This document shows positions 17,508 through 24,621 of a stretch of DNA of 64,000 bases, piece by piece. The DNA is from Candidatus Sulfopaludibacter sp. Lineage in GTDB: Bacteria > Acidobacteriota > Terriglobia > Bryobacterales > Bryobacteraceae. The notes below the pieces were generated by a model. It was not told the origin of the DNA. It made no database searches and worked only from the letters and a program-made list of their open reading frames with translations. The translations under genes were made by a program, and so were the position numbers. The stretch is taken from NCBI GenBank assembly GCA_031292755.1, contig JARLGM010000005.1, positions 34,100 to 98,099 of the forward strand. Reading direction: 5' to 3'. How positions within the stretch are numbered: position 1 is the first letter of the stretch; every line of letters begins with the position of its first letter.

Positions 17508-17999
17508 ATGCAAACGACGCGCTGGTCCGTGGGGGCGGGGATACTGGGTCTTTGCCTGATGTTCGCCTGCGCGTCGGCGCGGAGCGTGAAACCCGAACTG
17601 GACCTGAATGCCATGGGGGAACCGCTGAAGGACGTGCAGGCGGGGGACAGCGAGGTAGTGGATGAAACCATCCGGCTGATTCAACAGAAGGAGCACGCCG
17701 CGGCGCTGGTAAATCTGACCAGGCTGACCGCGAACAATCCGCATAACGCGGCGCTGCGTGTTCTGCGGGGCTACGTCCTGCTGGAATTGGGAAACGTGAC
17801 AGGGTCCCTGGAGGAGGCGCGGATTGCGGAGGAGTCCGGTTCGCACACGGGCTACAAGTGCTGGTTTCTGGCGCAGGTGGCATACGTGGCCGGAGACAAG
17901 GCGCTGTGCCGTCGCGAGATTGGACATGTCGCGGGCAGCCCGGTATATGGGCCAAAGGCCAGCCGGTTGAGTGCGGCACTGGAACGAGAGACCAACTGA
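17508..17999 (+). CDS. Exported TPR-like protein, possible lipoprotein
   Basis: A 163-residue protein with an N-terminal signal sequence (residues 7-22) ending in LMFACASA, a possible but weak lipobox. The rest is helical with TPR-like pairs: LIQQKEHAAALVNLTRLTAN, NAALRVLRGYVLLELGNVTG and WFLAQVAYVAGDKALCRREI. Three to four helical repeats are expected to form a scaffold. It is divergent from blaI and may share that promoter region, but nothing else ties it to the repressor. Specific role unknown. Confidence 0.7.
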   Translation: MQTTRWSVGAGILGLCLMFACASARSVKPELDLNAMGEPLKDVQAGDSEVVDETIRLIQQKEHAAALVNLTRLTANNPHNAALRVLRGYVLLELGNVTGSLEEARIAEESGSHTGYKCWFLAQVAYVAGDKALCRREIGHVAGSPVYGPKASRLSAALERETN

Positions 18000-18000
18000 G

Positions 18001-18222
18001 CTAATCAGGCAAGACTACGGCTTCGTCCTCGCGCCGCGACCGAATATCCGAGAAGGTGAGTTTGCCCTCTGCCAGTTCGTGGAGTTCTCTCCCCGCATCT
18101 ACATCGACGGCTTCATCGCTGTCGTGAAGCCAGACTCTGACCCTGCCTGTGTGGACGTCGGGTGTGCCCACGGCGAAGCCTTGGGCGCGCAGGATGTCCA
18201 ATGCTTCCGTATGCTTCATCAT
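18001..18222 (-). CDS. Small conserved-looking hypothetical protein
   Basis: A 73-residue acidic protein (EALDILRAQGFAVGTPDV at the start, LHELAEGKLTFSDIRSRR near the end). I accept it because an AGGAGAA ribosome-binding site lies about five bases before the ATG pair and because the antisense frame there is not protein-like. No family recognised. It is convergent with the TPR protein and ends two bases after that gene's stop. It diverges from LysR. Confidence 0.6.
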   Translation of the reverse strand: MMKHTEALDILRAQGFAVGTPDVHTGRVRVWLHDSDEAVDVDAGRELHELAEGKLTFSDIRSRREDEAVVLPD

Positions 18223-18355
18223 TGGCTTCTCCTACCACGATTGTGCGCCTTTTTCGGCGCGCTGGATACAGGCGGATGCGGAGATCCGAAATTGTCCCGC
18301 GGGAGCAAATAGCACGGCGGCTCCGGCGTGGAATTCCGTCTATGCTGGTGTTGTG

Positions 18356-19294
18356 GTGCTTGAAAACTTTCGTCTCAGAGTTTTCCGGGCGGTGGCCGAG
18401 CACTTGAGTTTTCGCAAGGCGGGCGAGGCGCTCTACCTGACCCAACCGGCGGTTACTCTGCAGATCAAGGCGCTGGAAGAAGAGCTGGGAACAAAGGTAT
18501 TTGAGCGCAGCGCCTCCGGTGTGCATCTCACCGAAGCGGGCAAGGTGCTTCTGGAGTGCGCCGGGCAGATGCACCAACTGGCCGAAGAAGCGGAGGGCCG
18601 CATGGCGTCTCTGAAGGGAGAGGCGGCTGGCGACCTGGTTCTGGGAGCGTCCACAACCATTGCGCAGTACGTGCTGCCGGCGCTGCTGGCGGATTTCTCG
18701 CGGGCTTACCCGGGTATCCGGCTGCGCGTGTTCAGCGGAAATACGGAGCACGTGGCGGAAGGCGTGGCCACCGCGCGGTTCGGATTGGGGTTGATTGAAG
18801 GTCCCGCGAAGAGGCGCGATCTGCGGGTGCAGCCGTGGTTTGACGACGAGTTGCTACTGGTTGTGCCCGCAGACCATGAGTGGGCGGGCTTGGGGACGGT
18901 TGCTCCGGAAGCGCTGGCGGGGGCGCCGCTGGTGATTCGGGAGCTGGGATCCGGCTCCCGGCACATCCTGGAGAGCGGATTGCAGAAGGCGGGGATCCGG
19001 CTGGGATCGCTTCGGATTGTCATGGAACTCGATTCCACCGAAGCGATCCTGTCCTGTATTGAAGCCGGTCTGGGCGTGGGTTTCGTCTCCGAATGGGCGC
19101 TGGTCCGCAGATCCGATACCGGCCGCCTGGCCACTTTGCGGCTGAGTGGAGGAAAGATGTGCCGCACCTTCGGGCTGGTGTCCGGGCAGGGGCCTGAGCT
19201 TCAGCCATCCGCGACCATCCTGCTGCGATTTCTGCTGGATCGTGTGCCGCCTAGGCCGCGGCGGACGAAGATGAAATTGGCCGCCGACGGATAA
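18356..19294 (+). CDS. LysR-family transcriptional regulator
   Basis: A 312-residue protein. The N-terminal winged helix reads LENFRLRVFRAVAEHLSFRK and ALYLTQPAVTLQIKALEEEL, followed by the substrate-binding domain (LVLGASTTIAQYVLPALLAD, then LLLVVPADHEWA and IEAGLGVGFVSEWAL). This is the CysB/Cbl-like, sulfur- or metabolite-responsive layout common to the family. Two in-frame GTG codons (18353 and 18356) are possible; I use the second because it gives the standard MLENFRLRVF opening. No target gene is obvious: its downstream neighbour is convergent and upstream is a small hypothetical gene. Confidence 0.93.
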   Translation: MLENFRLRVFRAVAEHLSFRKAGEALYLTQPAVTLQIKALEEELGTKVFERSASGVHLTEAGKVLLECAGQMHQLAEEAEGRMASLKGEAAGDLVLGASTTIAQYVLPALLADFSRAYPGIRLRVFSGNTEHVAEGVATARFGLGLIEGPAKRRDLRVQPWFDDELLLVVPADHEWAGLGTVAPEALAGAPLVIRELGSGSRHILESGLQKAGIRLGSLRIVMELDSTEAILSCIEAGLGVGFVSEWALVRRSDTGRLATLRLSGGKMCRTFGLVSGQGPELQPSATILLRFLLDRVPPRPRRTKMKLAADG

Positions 19295-19305
19295 GGGATG
19301 GGGCC

Positions 19306-19968
19306 TTACCGCGTGCTGTCCCGGACGGGCAGGCGTGGCGGCACCGGGTCCACGCGGACGGTCATGTAGTCCGAGGGCTTGGTTACGGTCTTGAATACTA
19401 CCCGGTCCTGGCAGGCGGGGTTGTTGTGGGTCCAGTTGGAATCGATGTAGTGACCGGCGCAAAAGGTGGAGTTTGCCTGGTCGATTGCGGCGGTCCGGGT
19501 GGGAGGGCGAGAGGTGGTTACCTGGAAATAAGTGGCGAGCTCGGCGCGGTTCTCTTTGTGTGCGGAGAGAGCTTGACGCAAGGCCGGCGGCAACTCCTCC
19601 GGTCGAAAGTAGACCCGAAAGGTGAAATCGCCATTACCGTATTCATCGGACGCCATAGGTTGGTCCTTGAAAGAGTAAGTGACCTCGTAAGCCGGCTTGG
19701 GCGAGTCATACCGGGTATAGGGGCAATACATAGAACCGCCGGGATCGCGGAACTGCTGGTCCTTACAGTAGTCCGGGTCCATGGTGGAGCTTACCGTGGT
19801 GAAGACTCTGGTAGCTTTCACCTTTCGGAAGGTGATTGTCGCCGATTCCGCGGTTACCGGGATGGAGGCCTGGTGCGTGAATGGGTGGAGTGCTTCGGCC
19901 GCGAAGAACGGCCGCGGCATGAGTGCGGCGCCGACCAAGGAGAGAATTTTCCAGTTTTGGGTTGTCAT
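19306..19968 (-). CDS. Secreted hypothetical protein
   Basis: About 220 residues from the ATG at 19968, which has AAGGGA upstream and gives the signal peptide (ILSLVGAALMPRPFFAAEA). The mature part is beta-rich and hydrophilic with four Cys (in DPDYCKDQQF, SMYCPYTRY, STFCAGHYID and PACQDRVVF) that could form two disulfides, suitable for the periplasm or cell surface. I do not recognise a family. It diverges from the ArsR-controlled redox operon and is convergent with LysR. Confidence 0.6.
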   Translation of the reverse strand: MTTQNWKILSLVGAALMPRPFFAAEALHPFTHQASIPVTAESATITFRKVKATRVFTTVSSTMDPDYCKDQQFRDPGGSMYCPYTRYDSPKPAYEVTYSFKDQPMASDEYGNGDFTFRVYFRPEELPPALRQALSAHKENRAELATYFQVTTSRPPTRTAAIDQANSTFCAGHYIDSNWTHNNPACQDRVVFKTVTKPSDYMTVRVDPVPPRLPVRDSTR

Positions 19969-20068
19969 GATTCGTGTCCCTTCATTTGCAGTATGCGGAG
20001 TGGGCATGGCCTGGGTCCAACGAGTAATCCTGATGGCCGATTGGATCTTCTTATGCCGGCGTGAAAAT

Positions 20069-20099
20069 ACTTGGCTATTTGGCCAAGTAGTGCTAGGAT
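20069..20099 (+). promoter_or_regulatory. Promoter and palindromic operator of the redox operon
   Basis: The inverted repeat ACTTGGC-TATTTG-GCCAAGT (20069-20088) overlaps a plausible -35 (TTGGCT, 20071-20076) and lies ahead of a -10 (TAGGAT, 20094-20099), 17 bases apart. The next gene, an ArsR repressor, starts at 20106. The symmetry and position fit autoregulation by that repressor. Confidence 0.65.
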
Positions 20100-20105
20100 G
20101 AAATC

Positions 20106-20432
20106 ATGATGGACCCCAGGACGCAGGCCAGGCTTGCAATCCGAGCTAATGTTTTCAAAGCATTAGCCCATCCTTCACGGCTCTTTATGGTGGAGCAGCT
20201 TGCCCGGAAATCCTGCTGCGTCTGCGAGTTGACGGAGATGATTGGAGCCGATATGTCCACTGTCTCCAAGCACCTGTCGGTGCTGAAGGGCGCCGGGATC
20301 GTCGCGGACGAAAAGCGGGGGCTTCAAGTGCACTACCGGCTGAAAATGCCCTGCGTCCTGAGGTTTTTCGACTGCGTCGGCGAAGTGGTCGAAACCAACG
20401 CGAAGGAAGAGTGGGAACTGGTCAAACGTTGA
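20106..20432 (+). CDS. ArsR-family metalloregulator with CCVC motif
   Basis: A 108-residue repressor. The sensor and recognition region reads SCCVCELTEMIGADMSTVSK (residues about 38-57), close to the ELCVCDL-type thiol site of arsenic/antimony-responsive ArsR proteins. Additional Cys occur near the C-terminus (MPCVLRFFDCVGEV). It probably binds a soft metal(loid), a thiol-reactive species or a redox signal, then leaves the palindrome just upstream. It is the first gene of a run of closely packed genes encoding thiol, iron-sulfur and lipoyl proteins, and presumably controls all of them. Confidence 0.9.
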   Translation: MMDPRTQARLAIRANVFKALAHPSRLFMVEQLARKSCCVCELTEMIGADMSTVSKHLSVLKGAGIVADEKRGLQVHYRLKMPCVLRFFDCVGEVVETNAKEEWELVKR

Positions 20433-20448
20433 ACGAAAGGGAATACGG

Positions 20449-20697
20449 ATGTCTAAAATTAAGATATTAGGAACCGGATGTACGAAATGCCGCAACCTGA
20501 CAGCGAATGCGGAAAGGGCGGTTCAGGAACTCGGGATTGAGGCAGAGATCGAGAAGGTCACCGAGGTCCAGGACATCATCAAGTTTCAGATCCTCATGAC
20601 GCCGGGCCTGGTCATCGACGGGCAGGTGAAGTCGGCGGGCCGCGTCCCGTCCGTGGAGGAGATCCAACAGATGCTTCAGGCGGCGGGAGGCAACTGA
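20449..20697 (+). CDS. Small thioredoxin-fold redox protein (MTH895/TM0996 type)
   Basis: An 82-residue protein. The active site is CTKC in KILGTGCTKCRNLTANAERA (residues 10-13 of the Cys pair region), and the cis-Pro loop is LMTPGLVIDGQVKSAGRVPS. This is the redox-active disulfide protein 2 family, often placed beside ArsR regulators and permeases. It has a good ribosome-binding site (AAAGGGA) and ends one base before the next start codon, so it is the second gene of the operon. It probably supplies reducing equivalents or thiol exchange to the downstream DGC and ferredoxin proteins; that partner choice is inference. Confidence 0.9.
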   Translation: MSKIKILGTGCTKCRNLTANAERAVQELGIEAEIEKVTEVQDIIKFQILMTPGLVIDGQVKSAGRVPSVEEIQQMLQAAGGN

Positions 20698-20698
20698 A

Positions 20699-21076
20699 AT
20701 GGCGCAAGCACGCCCCGGGCTCCTGATGTGCGTGTGCACCGGGAAGTGCCCGGGTTTCGAAAAGATGGACATCTGGGACTTCATCAACCGCGCCCGGGTG
20801 GAATTGCCGGTGGAATACGGCGCGATTCATCCGCAACTCTGCGAGGTGGACGGCGACCGGTTTCTGGCCGATTTCCTGGAAGCGAAGCGGCCCGTGGTGA
20901 TCGCAGCCTGCGCGCCCAACATGCAATACAAGATGTTCCGCGACGCCTTTGCGGAGAAGGGGCTGGATGTGAAGCGTGACATGACCCCGCTGGACATTCG
21001 GGACATGACCACTGACGACGCGATCCAGAAAGTCGCCTCGGCGCTGCACGCGATGGGGGTGGAAGACGATGGCTGA
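20699..21076 (+). CDS. Small HdrA N-terminal-like protein
   Basis: A 125-residue protein without a full flavin-binding domain. It begins GLLMCVCTGKCPGFEKMDIW and later has RPVVIAACAPNMQYKMFRDA, close to the HdrA patterns C-x-C-G and V-V-A-A-C-S-P-R-x-H-E. Four cysteines (in CVCTGKC and AAC) may bind an iron-sulfur cluster or relay electrons. The similarity suggests a stand-alone piece of the heterodisulfide-reductase A family. Its stop overlaps the ferredoxin start by eight bases, so the two are likely made in equal amounts and may interact. Confidence 0.6.
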   Translation: MAQARPGLLMCVCTGKCPGFEKMDIWDFINRARVELPVEYGAIHPQLCEVDGDRFLADFLEAKRPVVIAACAPNMQYKMFRDAFAEKGLDVKRDMTPLDIRDMTTDDAIQKVASALHAMGVEDDG

Positions 21077-21356
21077 GACAACGTTCATGGGAGTCCCCCG
21101 GGATCAGATTCCCTGGTTCCCCACCATCGACTACGATAAGTGCACCTTCTGCATGGAGTGCGATACGTTCTGCCCGCATCATGTTTTCGAGCGGCGCGAG
21201 GGCGACCGTCCCCTGGCGATTGCGAACCCGGCCAACTGCGTGGTGTTCTGCCGGGCGTGCGCGAAGACGTGCGGTCCGGATGCGCTCTCGTTCCCTGGCA
21301 AGCCGGAAACCATTGCCCGGATCAAACAGATCCGGGAGGGAGCAAGCAGCAAATGA
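21069..21356 (+). CDS. 2[4Fe-4S] ferredoxin
   Basis: A 95-residue protein with two cluster motifs: CTFCMECDTFCP (C-x2-C-x2-C-x3-C-P) and CVVFCRACAKTCG (C-x3-C-x2-C-x3-C-G). The second has an extra residue between its first two Cys compared with the usual C-x2-C. Bacterial ferredoxins of this kind carry electrons at low potential. It is coupled by overlap to the HdrA-like gene and to the DGC-GcvH fusion (four bases), so it probably is the electron carrier of this operon. Confidence 0.93.
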   Translation: MAETTFMGVPRDQIPWFPTIDYDKCTFCMECDTFCPHHVFERREGDRPLAIANPANCVVFCRACAKTCGPDALSFPGKPETIARIKQIREGASSK

Positions 21357-22198
21357 AACGAGCGATTCTGTCGTGCAATGGGCTGGACAAGCCGGAGGGG
21401 TCGGTGGCGCGGGAGGTGGCGATCCGCGGCGCGGAGGCGACTGGGGCTGAAATCATCTGCCCCGTCCTGCTGAATCGAGCGCCGGCGCGTTACCGCAAGG
21501 CGCTCGCCGATAGTGCGGTAACGGTGGTGGACGGATGTTCGACGCGGTGCGCAACCAGGCTCGCCAGCCAACTGAAGGCGAACGTGGAGCGGAAGGTCCT
21601 GGTATCGGATGCCGTGAAAGGTTCGGGACAGGCGCTGGAATCGACGCTGGCGCTGGGGCCAAATGGTGTGGCTTTGGCCCGGAGGATCGTCGAGGAACTG
21701 GTCCGCAACCTGAGCGCGCCGGCGGTTGCCGGGGAGCCGGCGGCAGAATTTGAGACGCCGGTGGAATATCTGGCGGTGACGCACGACAAGTTCGAATTCC
21801 GCATTCCCGTAGTGGATTACCTGTTCAATGAGAACGACGTTTGGGTACGCGCGTCGGATGGCGTGGCGCGAGTAGGTATCTCCGACTACATGCAGCAGAA
21901 GCTGACCGATGTCAGTTACTTCGACCCCCCGAAGGTGGACTCGGGCGTGGAGCAGTTCGGCGAGTTGGGTAGTCTGGAATCGGCCAAGGCGGTGTTTGAG
22001 ATCATTTCGCCGGTTGGCGGGAATGTGACGGCGGTGAATCGCGCCGCGATCGACAACCCCGCGCTCGTCAATGAAGATCCTTACGGCGCGGGGTGGCTGG
22101 TGGAAGTGAAGTTGACGCATTGGCCGGAAGACCAGGAATTGCTGGTGGATGCGGCGGCGTATGCCGGGATCGTCCAGCGGAAAGCGGCAGAGGAATAA
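21353..22198 (+). CDS. Fusion of a DGC (putative zinc-binding) domain to a GcvH-like lipoyl carrier
   Basis: A 281-residue protein. Residues 1-120 match the DGC family: SCNGLDKPEGSVAREVA near the start, then Cys36, and DGCSTRCA at 60-67, giving four Cys at 8, 36, 62 and 66. Residues about 138-270 form a glycine-cleavage H-protein fold (FNENDVWVRASDGVARVGIS), with the lipoyl-lysine sequence ESAKAVFEII, Lys212 being the expected lipoylation site. No gcvT or gcvP lies in the window, so glycine cleavage is unlikely as its role. A dedicated lipoate ligase lies in the same operon. The likely function is a swinging-arm carrier joined to a metal/thiol-binding domain; the substrate is unknown. Confidence 0.9.
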   Translation: MKRAILSCNGLDKPEGSVAREVAIRGAEATGAEIICPVLLNRAPARYRKALADSAVTVVDGCSTRCATRLASQLKANVERKVLVSDAVKGSGQALESTLALGPNGVALARRIVEELVRNLSAPAVAGEPAAEFETPVEYLAVTHDKFEFRIPVVDYLFNENDVWVRASDGVARVGISDYMQQKLTDVSYFDPPKVDSGVEQFGELGSLESAKAVFEIISPVGGNVTAVNRAAIDNPALVNEDPYGAGWLVEVKLTHWPEDQELLVDAAAYAGIVQRKAAEE

Positions 22199-22213
22199 GA
22201 GAGGAACAGTCGG

Positions 22214-22642
22214 ATGGGAAATACATCTACCCAGAGTCCCGTGCTGGTCATCCCGTGTAGCGGGATCGGCAAAGTTCACGGTTTGATGAGTCGCGAAGCC
22301 ACCTACCTGGTGACCGACGAGTGTGCCGCCGGCCGGACCGATACGCTGTGTCTGGCGTTGTTGGTGAAGGGCGACCCGGACGCGGTGGCGGCGGTGCGAA
22401 GCCATGCCTGCATTACCATTGACGGGTGCGCCAAGGCCTGTGCGGAAAAGAACGTGGCCATGGCCGGCGGGCGGGTGGCCAGGGCGGTGCAGGTGGCGGA
22501 GGCTTTCAAGAATCACCGCGGCGCAAAGCCCGGCAATGCGACCGCGTTGACCGATGACGGGTGGGTCATCGCACGTGAGATAGCCGCGTCGGTCGCCTGC
22601 GAAGCGGCAAGCCTGAGTGACGCCGGGGAGGTGATTCGATGA
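22214..22642 (+). CDS. DGC-domain (putative zinc-binding) protein
   Basis: A 142-residue protein related to the N-terminal part of the upstream fusion. It has IPCSGIGKVHGLMSREATY and TIDGCAKACA, with candidate metal-binding Cys at 15, 46, 72 and 76, and additional Cys37 and Cys66. DGC proteins are named for the conserved Asp-Gly-Cys triplet; their function is not established. A ribosome-binding site (GAGAGGA) precedes the start, and its stop overlaps the next start by ATGA. It is the first of two free-standing DGC proteins in the operon. Confidence 0.85.
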   Translation: MGNTSTQSPVLVIPCSGIGKVHGLMSREATYLVTDECAAGRTDTLCLALLVKGDPDAVAAVRSHACITIDGCAKACAEKNVAMAGGRVARAVQVAEAFKNHRGAKPGNATALTDDGWVIAREIAASVACEAASLSDAGEVIR

Positions 22643-23340
22643 GCGCGGGAATCTCCAAGGTCGGCATCATTTCGTGCAGCGGCGAAGCGATTCCCGAAGG
22701 GACGATTTCGCGCCTGGCGACGCGCCGGGTTCTGGAACTGCTGCGGCCCGAGGCGACCGTCACGCTTTGCCTGCCGCTGTTCCTTGCCGGAAATGAAGCC
22801 GAACGGAATTTCGCCAAGACGCATCCTACAATCACGATCGACGGGTGCGACAAGCTGTGCGCCAAGTGGGGCACCGAAGAGCACAGCGGCCCGGTCCATT
22901 CCTCGCTGGTGGTAGCCGACATCCTCGGCACAAAGGCTGCGGGCTGTCAGCGTTCGTCGGGGAACGCTTCCCGGCCGGACCAGGAAGCGGTGTGGGCGGT
23001 TGCGGAGCGGATTGCCGCCGAAGTCGACACCATACTTTCGGAGACGGAATCGCCGGATGGCGCGGCGGCCGTGGCGAGCGGGGCGCAGTGTTCGTGCGCC
23101 GGCCCGGTGCCGGGCGGAACACTCACCATCGAGGGAGCTACCGTGCGGATCCCCGGCCTGGCGCTCATTTTTGGGCAATGCGCCGAACGCAGCATTCCCG
23201 CGGACGCCGGCGGCTGTGGCGCTCTGCTCGACGCCGTGAGAATCTATCACCGCATCGCGCCGGAGGAAGAAGCCGGCTACCGGGGTGCTCTGCTTGCGGC
23301 GTACCAGGACTTCAGGATCGGAGTCCAGCCGGCGAAATGA
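22639..23340 (+). CDS. Two-part DGC-domain protein with a Cys-rich C-terminal domain
   Basis: A 233-residue protein. The first 110 residues are a third DGC module: IISCSGEAIPEGTISRLATR, Cys44, and TIDGCDKLCA (Cys70, Cys74). After a variable linker a second domain begins with the cluster CSCAG near residue 155 and continues GTLTIEGATVRIPGLALIFG and ADAGGCGALLDAVRIYHRI. I do not recognise this C-terminal domain. Its stop overlaps the lipoate ligase start by three bases. The three DGC modules share the same four-Cys order, so they arose by duplication. Confidence 0.75.
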   Translation: MSAGISKVGIISCSGEAIPEGTISRLATRRVLELLRPEATVTLCLPLFLAGNEAERNFAKTHPTITIDGCDKLCAKWGTEEHSGPVHSSLVVADILGTKAAGCQRSSGNASRPDQEAVWAVAERIAAEVDTILSETESPDGAAAVASGAQCSCAGPVPGGTLTIEGATVRIPGLALIFGQCAERSIPADAGGCGALLDAVRIYHRIAPEEEAGYRGALLAAYQDFRIGVQPAK

Positions 23341-24083
23341 TGGAACTGGTATTCTGGTCGGCGCCGACCGTCGCCGGGAACCTCGCCATGGACGATACAG
23401 CCGCGCGCCGGGCGTGGGCGACGGCACTTCAGCGCCTGCGGTTCTGGTGGGGCGGTCCGCCGGCGGTGGTGATGGGTTCCAGCGAGCGGCTGGAACAAGT
23501 GGTGGACGCCGGGGCGTGCGCCAGACTCGGCGTAGACGTGCTCCAACGATCCACGGGCGGAGGCAGCGTTCTCCAGACGGGCGATGTGCTGAACTACTCG
23601 CTGGTGACGCCGGCGCCCGCGAGCCTGGACCCAAAGGCCTGCTTCCGTCCGGGCATAGAACTGATTTGCGCGATCCTGGCGGGCTTCGGCGTGGCGGGAA
23701 GACCGGAAGGGACGTCGGATGTCGCGGTGGAGGGCCGAAAAATTTCCGGAAACGCGCAAGCCCGGCGGTGGAAGGCGGTGCTGGTCCACGGGACGTTGCT
23801 GGTTGACTTCGATTATGACCTTGCCGGCGCGGTGCTGAAACATCCGCCGCGAGAGCCGGCGTACCGGCGAGAACGCAATCATCGGGAGTTCCTGGTGACC
23901 TTGCGTTCGCTGGGGGTGAAAGCGGACCGTGTGGCCATAGAACAAATAGCGATGCACGCCGCGCGACAGGTATTCGGAGCGGTCAAGGAGGGCAATTATG
24001 AAACGTTACGCATGGATGTTGACTCTTGCAGTTGTGGCGCTGGGGCAAGTGGCCCATCAGCACCACCCTCCCTCATCGGGTGA
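23337..24083 (+). CDS. Lipoate-protein ligase A family protein
   Basis: About 248 residues. The adenylate/lipoate binding motif RSTGGGSV lies at 71-78 and the catalytic Lys is Lys135 in DVAVEGRKISGNAQ, followed by VLVHGTLLVDFD. These are the sequence hallmarks of LplA-type enzymes. It is short like the LplA-like proteins that lack the C-terminal accessory domain. In the same operon sits a GcvH-like acceptor, which makes that protein its probable substrate. The final 28 codons overlap the start of the methyltransferase gene by 86 bases, more than expected, so the true C-terminus may be shorter in relatives. Confidence 0.88.
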   Translation: MMELVFWSAPTVAGNLAMDDTAARRAWATALQRLRFWWGGPPAVVMGSSERLEQVVDAGACARLGVDVLQRSTGGGSVLQTGDVLNYSLVTPAPASLDPKACFRPGIELICAILAGFGVAGRPEGTSDVAVEGRKISGNAQARRWKAVLVHGTLLVDFDYDLAGAVLKHPPREPAYRRERNHREFLVTLRSLGVKADRVAIEQIAMHAARQVFGAVKEGNYETLRMDVDSCSCGAGASGPSAPPSLIG

Positions 24084-24615
24084 GTACGCGAAGGTATTGG
24101 AGGATCCTTCGCGCGATGAATGGCAGAAACCTCACGATGTGGTCATGGCTCTGGATCTGAAACCGTCCGATGCGGTAGCGGATATCGGGGCGGGGACCGG
24201 ATATTTCGCTCGTCGCTTTGCTTTTCACGCGGGGAAAGTCTATGCGGTCGATATAGATGACAAGCTGCTTGCGATCGTGCGCGAGAAGGCGCCCCCGAAT
24301 CTGGTGACGGTTCTCTCCGCACCGGATGACCCTCGCCTGCCGGAGCAGTCAATCGATATGATCTTCTTCTGTGACGTGCTCCACCACATAGCGAACCGGC
24401 CGGCGTACTTTGCCAGACTCGCCAAGGTTTTGAAACCAGGCGGGCGTATTGTGGTCATTGATTTCTATGAGCGACCTCTCCCGATCGGCCCTCCGCCATC
24501 GATGAAACTCTCGGACCGGCAAGTCATCGGAGAGCTTCAGAAGGCCGGCTTCGCCCTGGCAAAACGCATGAGCACGCTGCCGTATCAATACTTCCTGTTC
24601 TTCGAGAGACGGTAA
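23998..24615 (+). CDS. Exported class I SAM-dependent methyltransferase
   Basis: A 205-residue protein. An N-terminal hydrophobic stretch (YAWMLTLAVVALGQVAH) looks like a signal peptide, followed by a His-rich linker. The Rossmann methyltransferase motif I is ADIGAGTGYFARRFA (about residue 60-75), then VYAVDIDDKLLAIV, and the later block LKPGGRIVVIDFYERPLP. An exported SAM methyltransferase is unusual, though I have seen similar proteins in acidobacteria. It overlaps the lipoate ligase gene by 86 bases. Substrate unknown. Confidence 0.85.
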   Translation: MKRYAWMLTLAVVALGQVAHQHHPPSSGEYAKVLEDPSRDEWQKPHDVVMALDLKPSDAVADIGAGTGYFARRFAFHAGKVYAVDIDDKLLAIVREKAPPNLVTVLSAPDDPRLPEQSIDMIFFCDVLHHIANRPAYFARLAKVLKPGGRIVVIDFYERPLPIGPPPSMKLSDRQVIGELQKAGFALAKRMSTLPYQYFLFFERR

Positions 24616-24621
24616 CGGGCG

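Noticed and set aside
21353..22198. Idea that the GcvH-like protein belongs to glycine cleavage
   Set aside because: No gcvT or gcvP within the window, it is fused to a DGC domain, and it has its own ligase in the operon.
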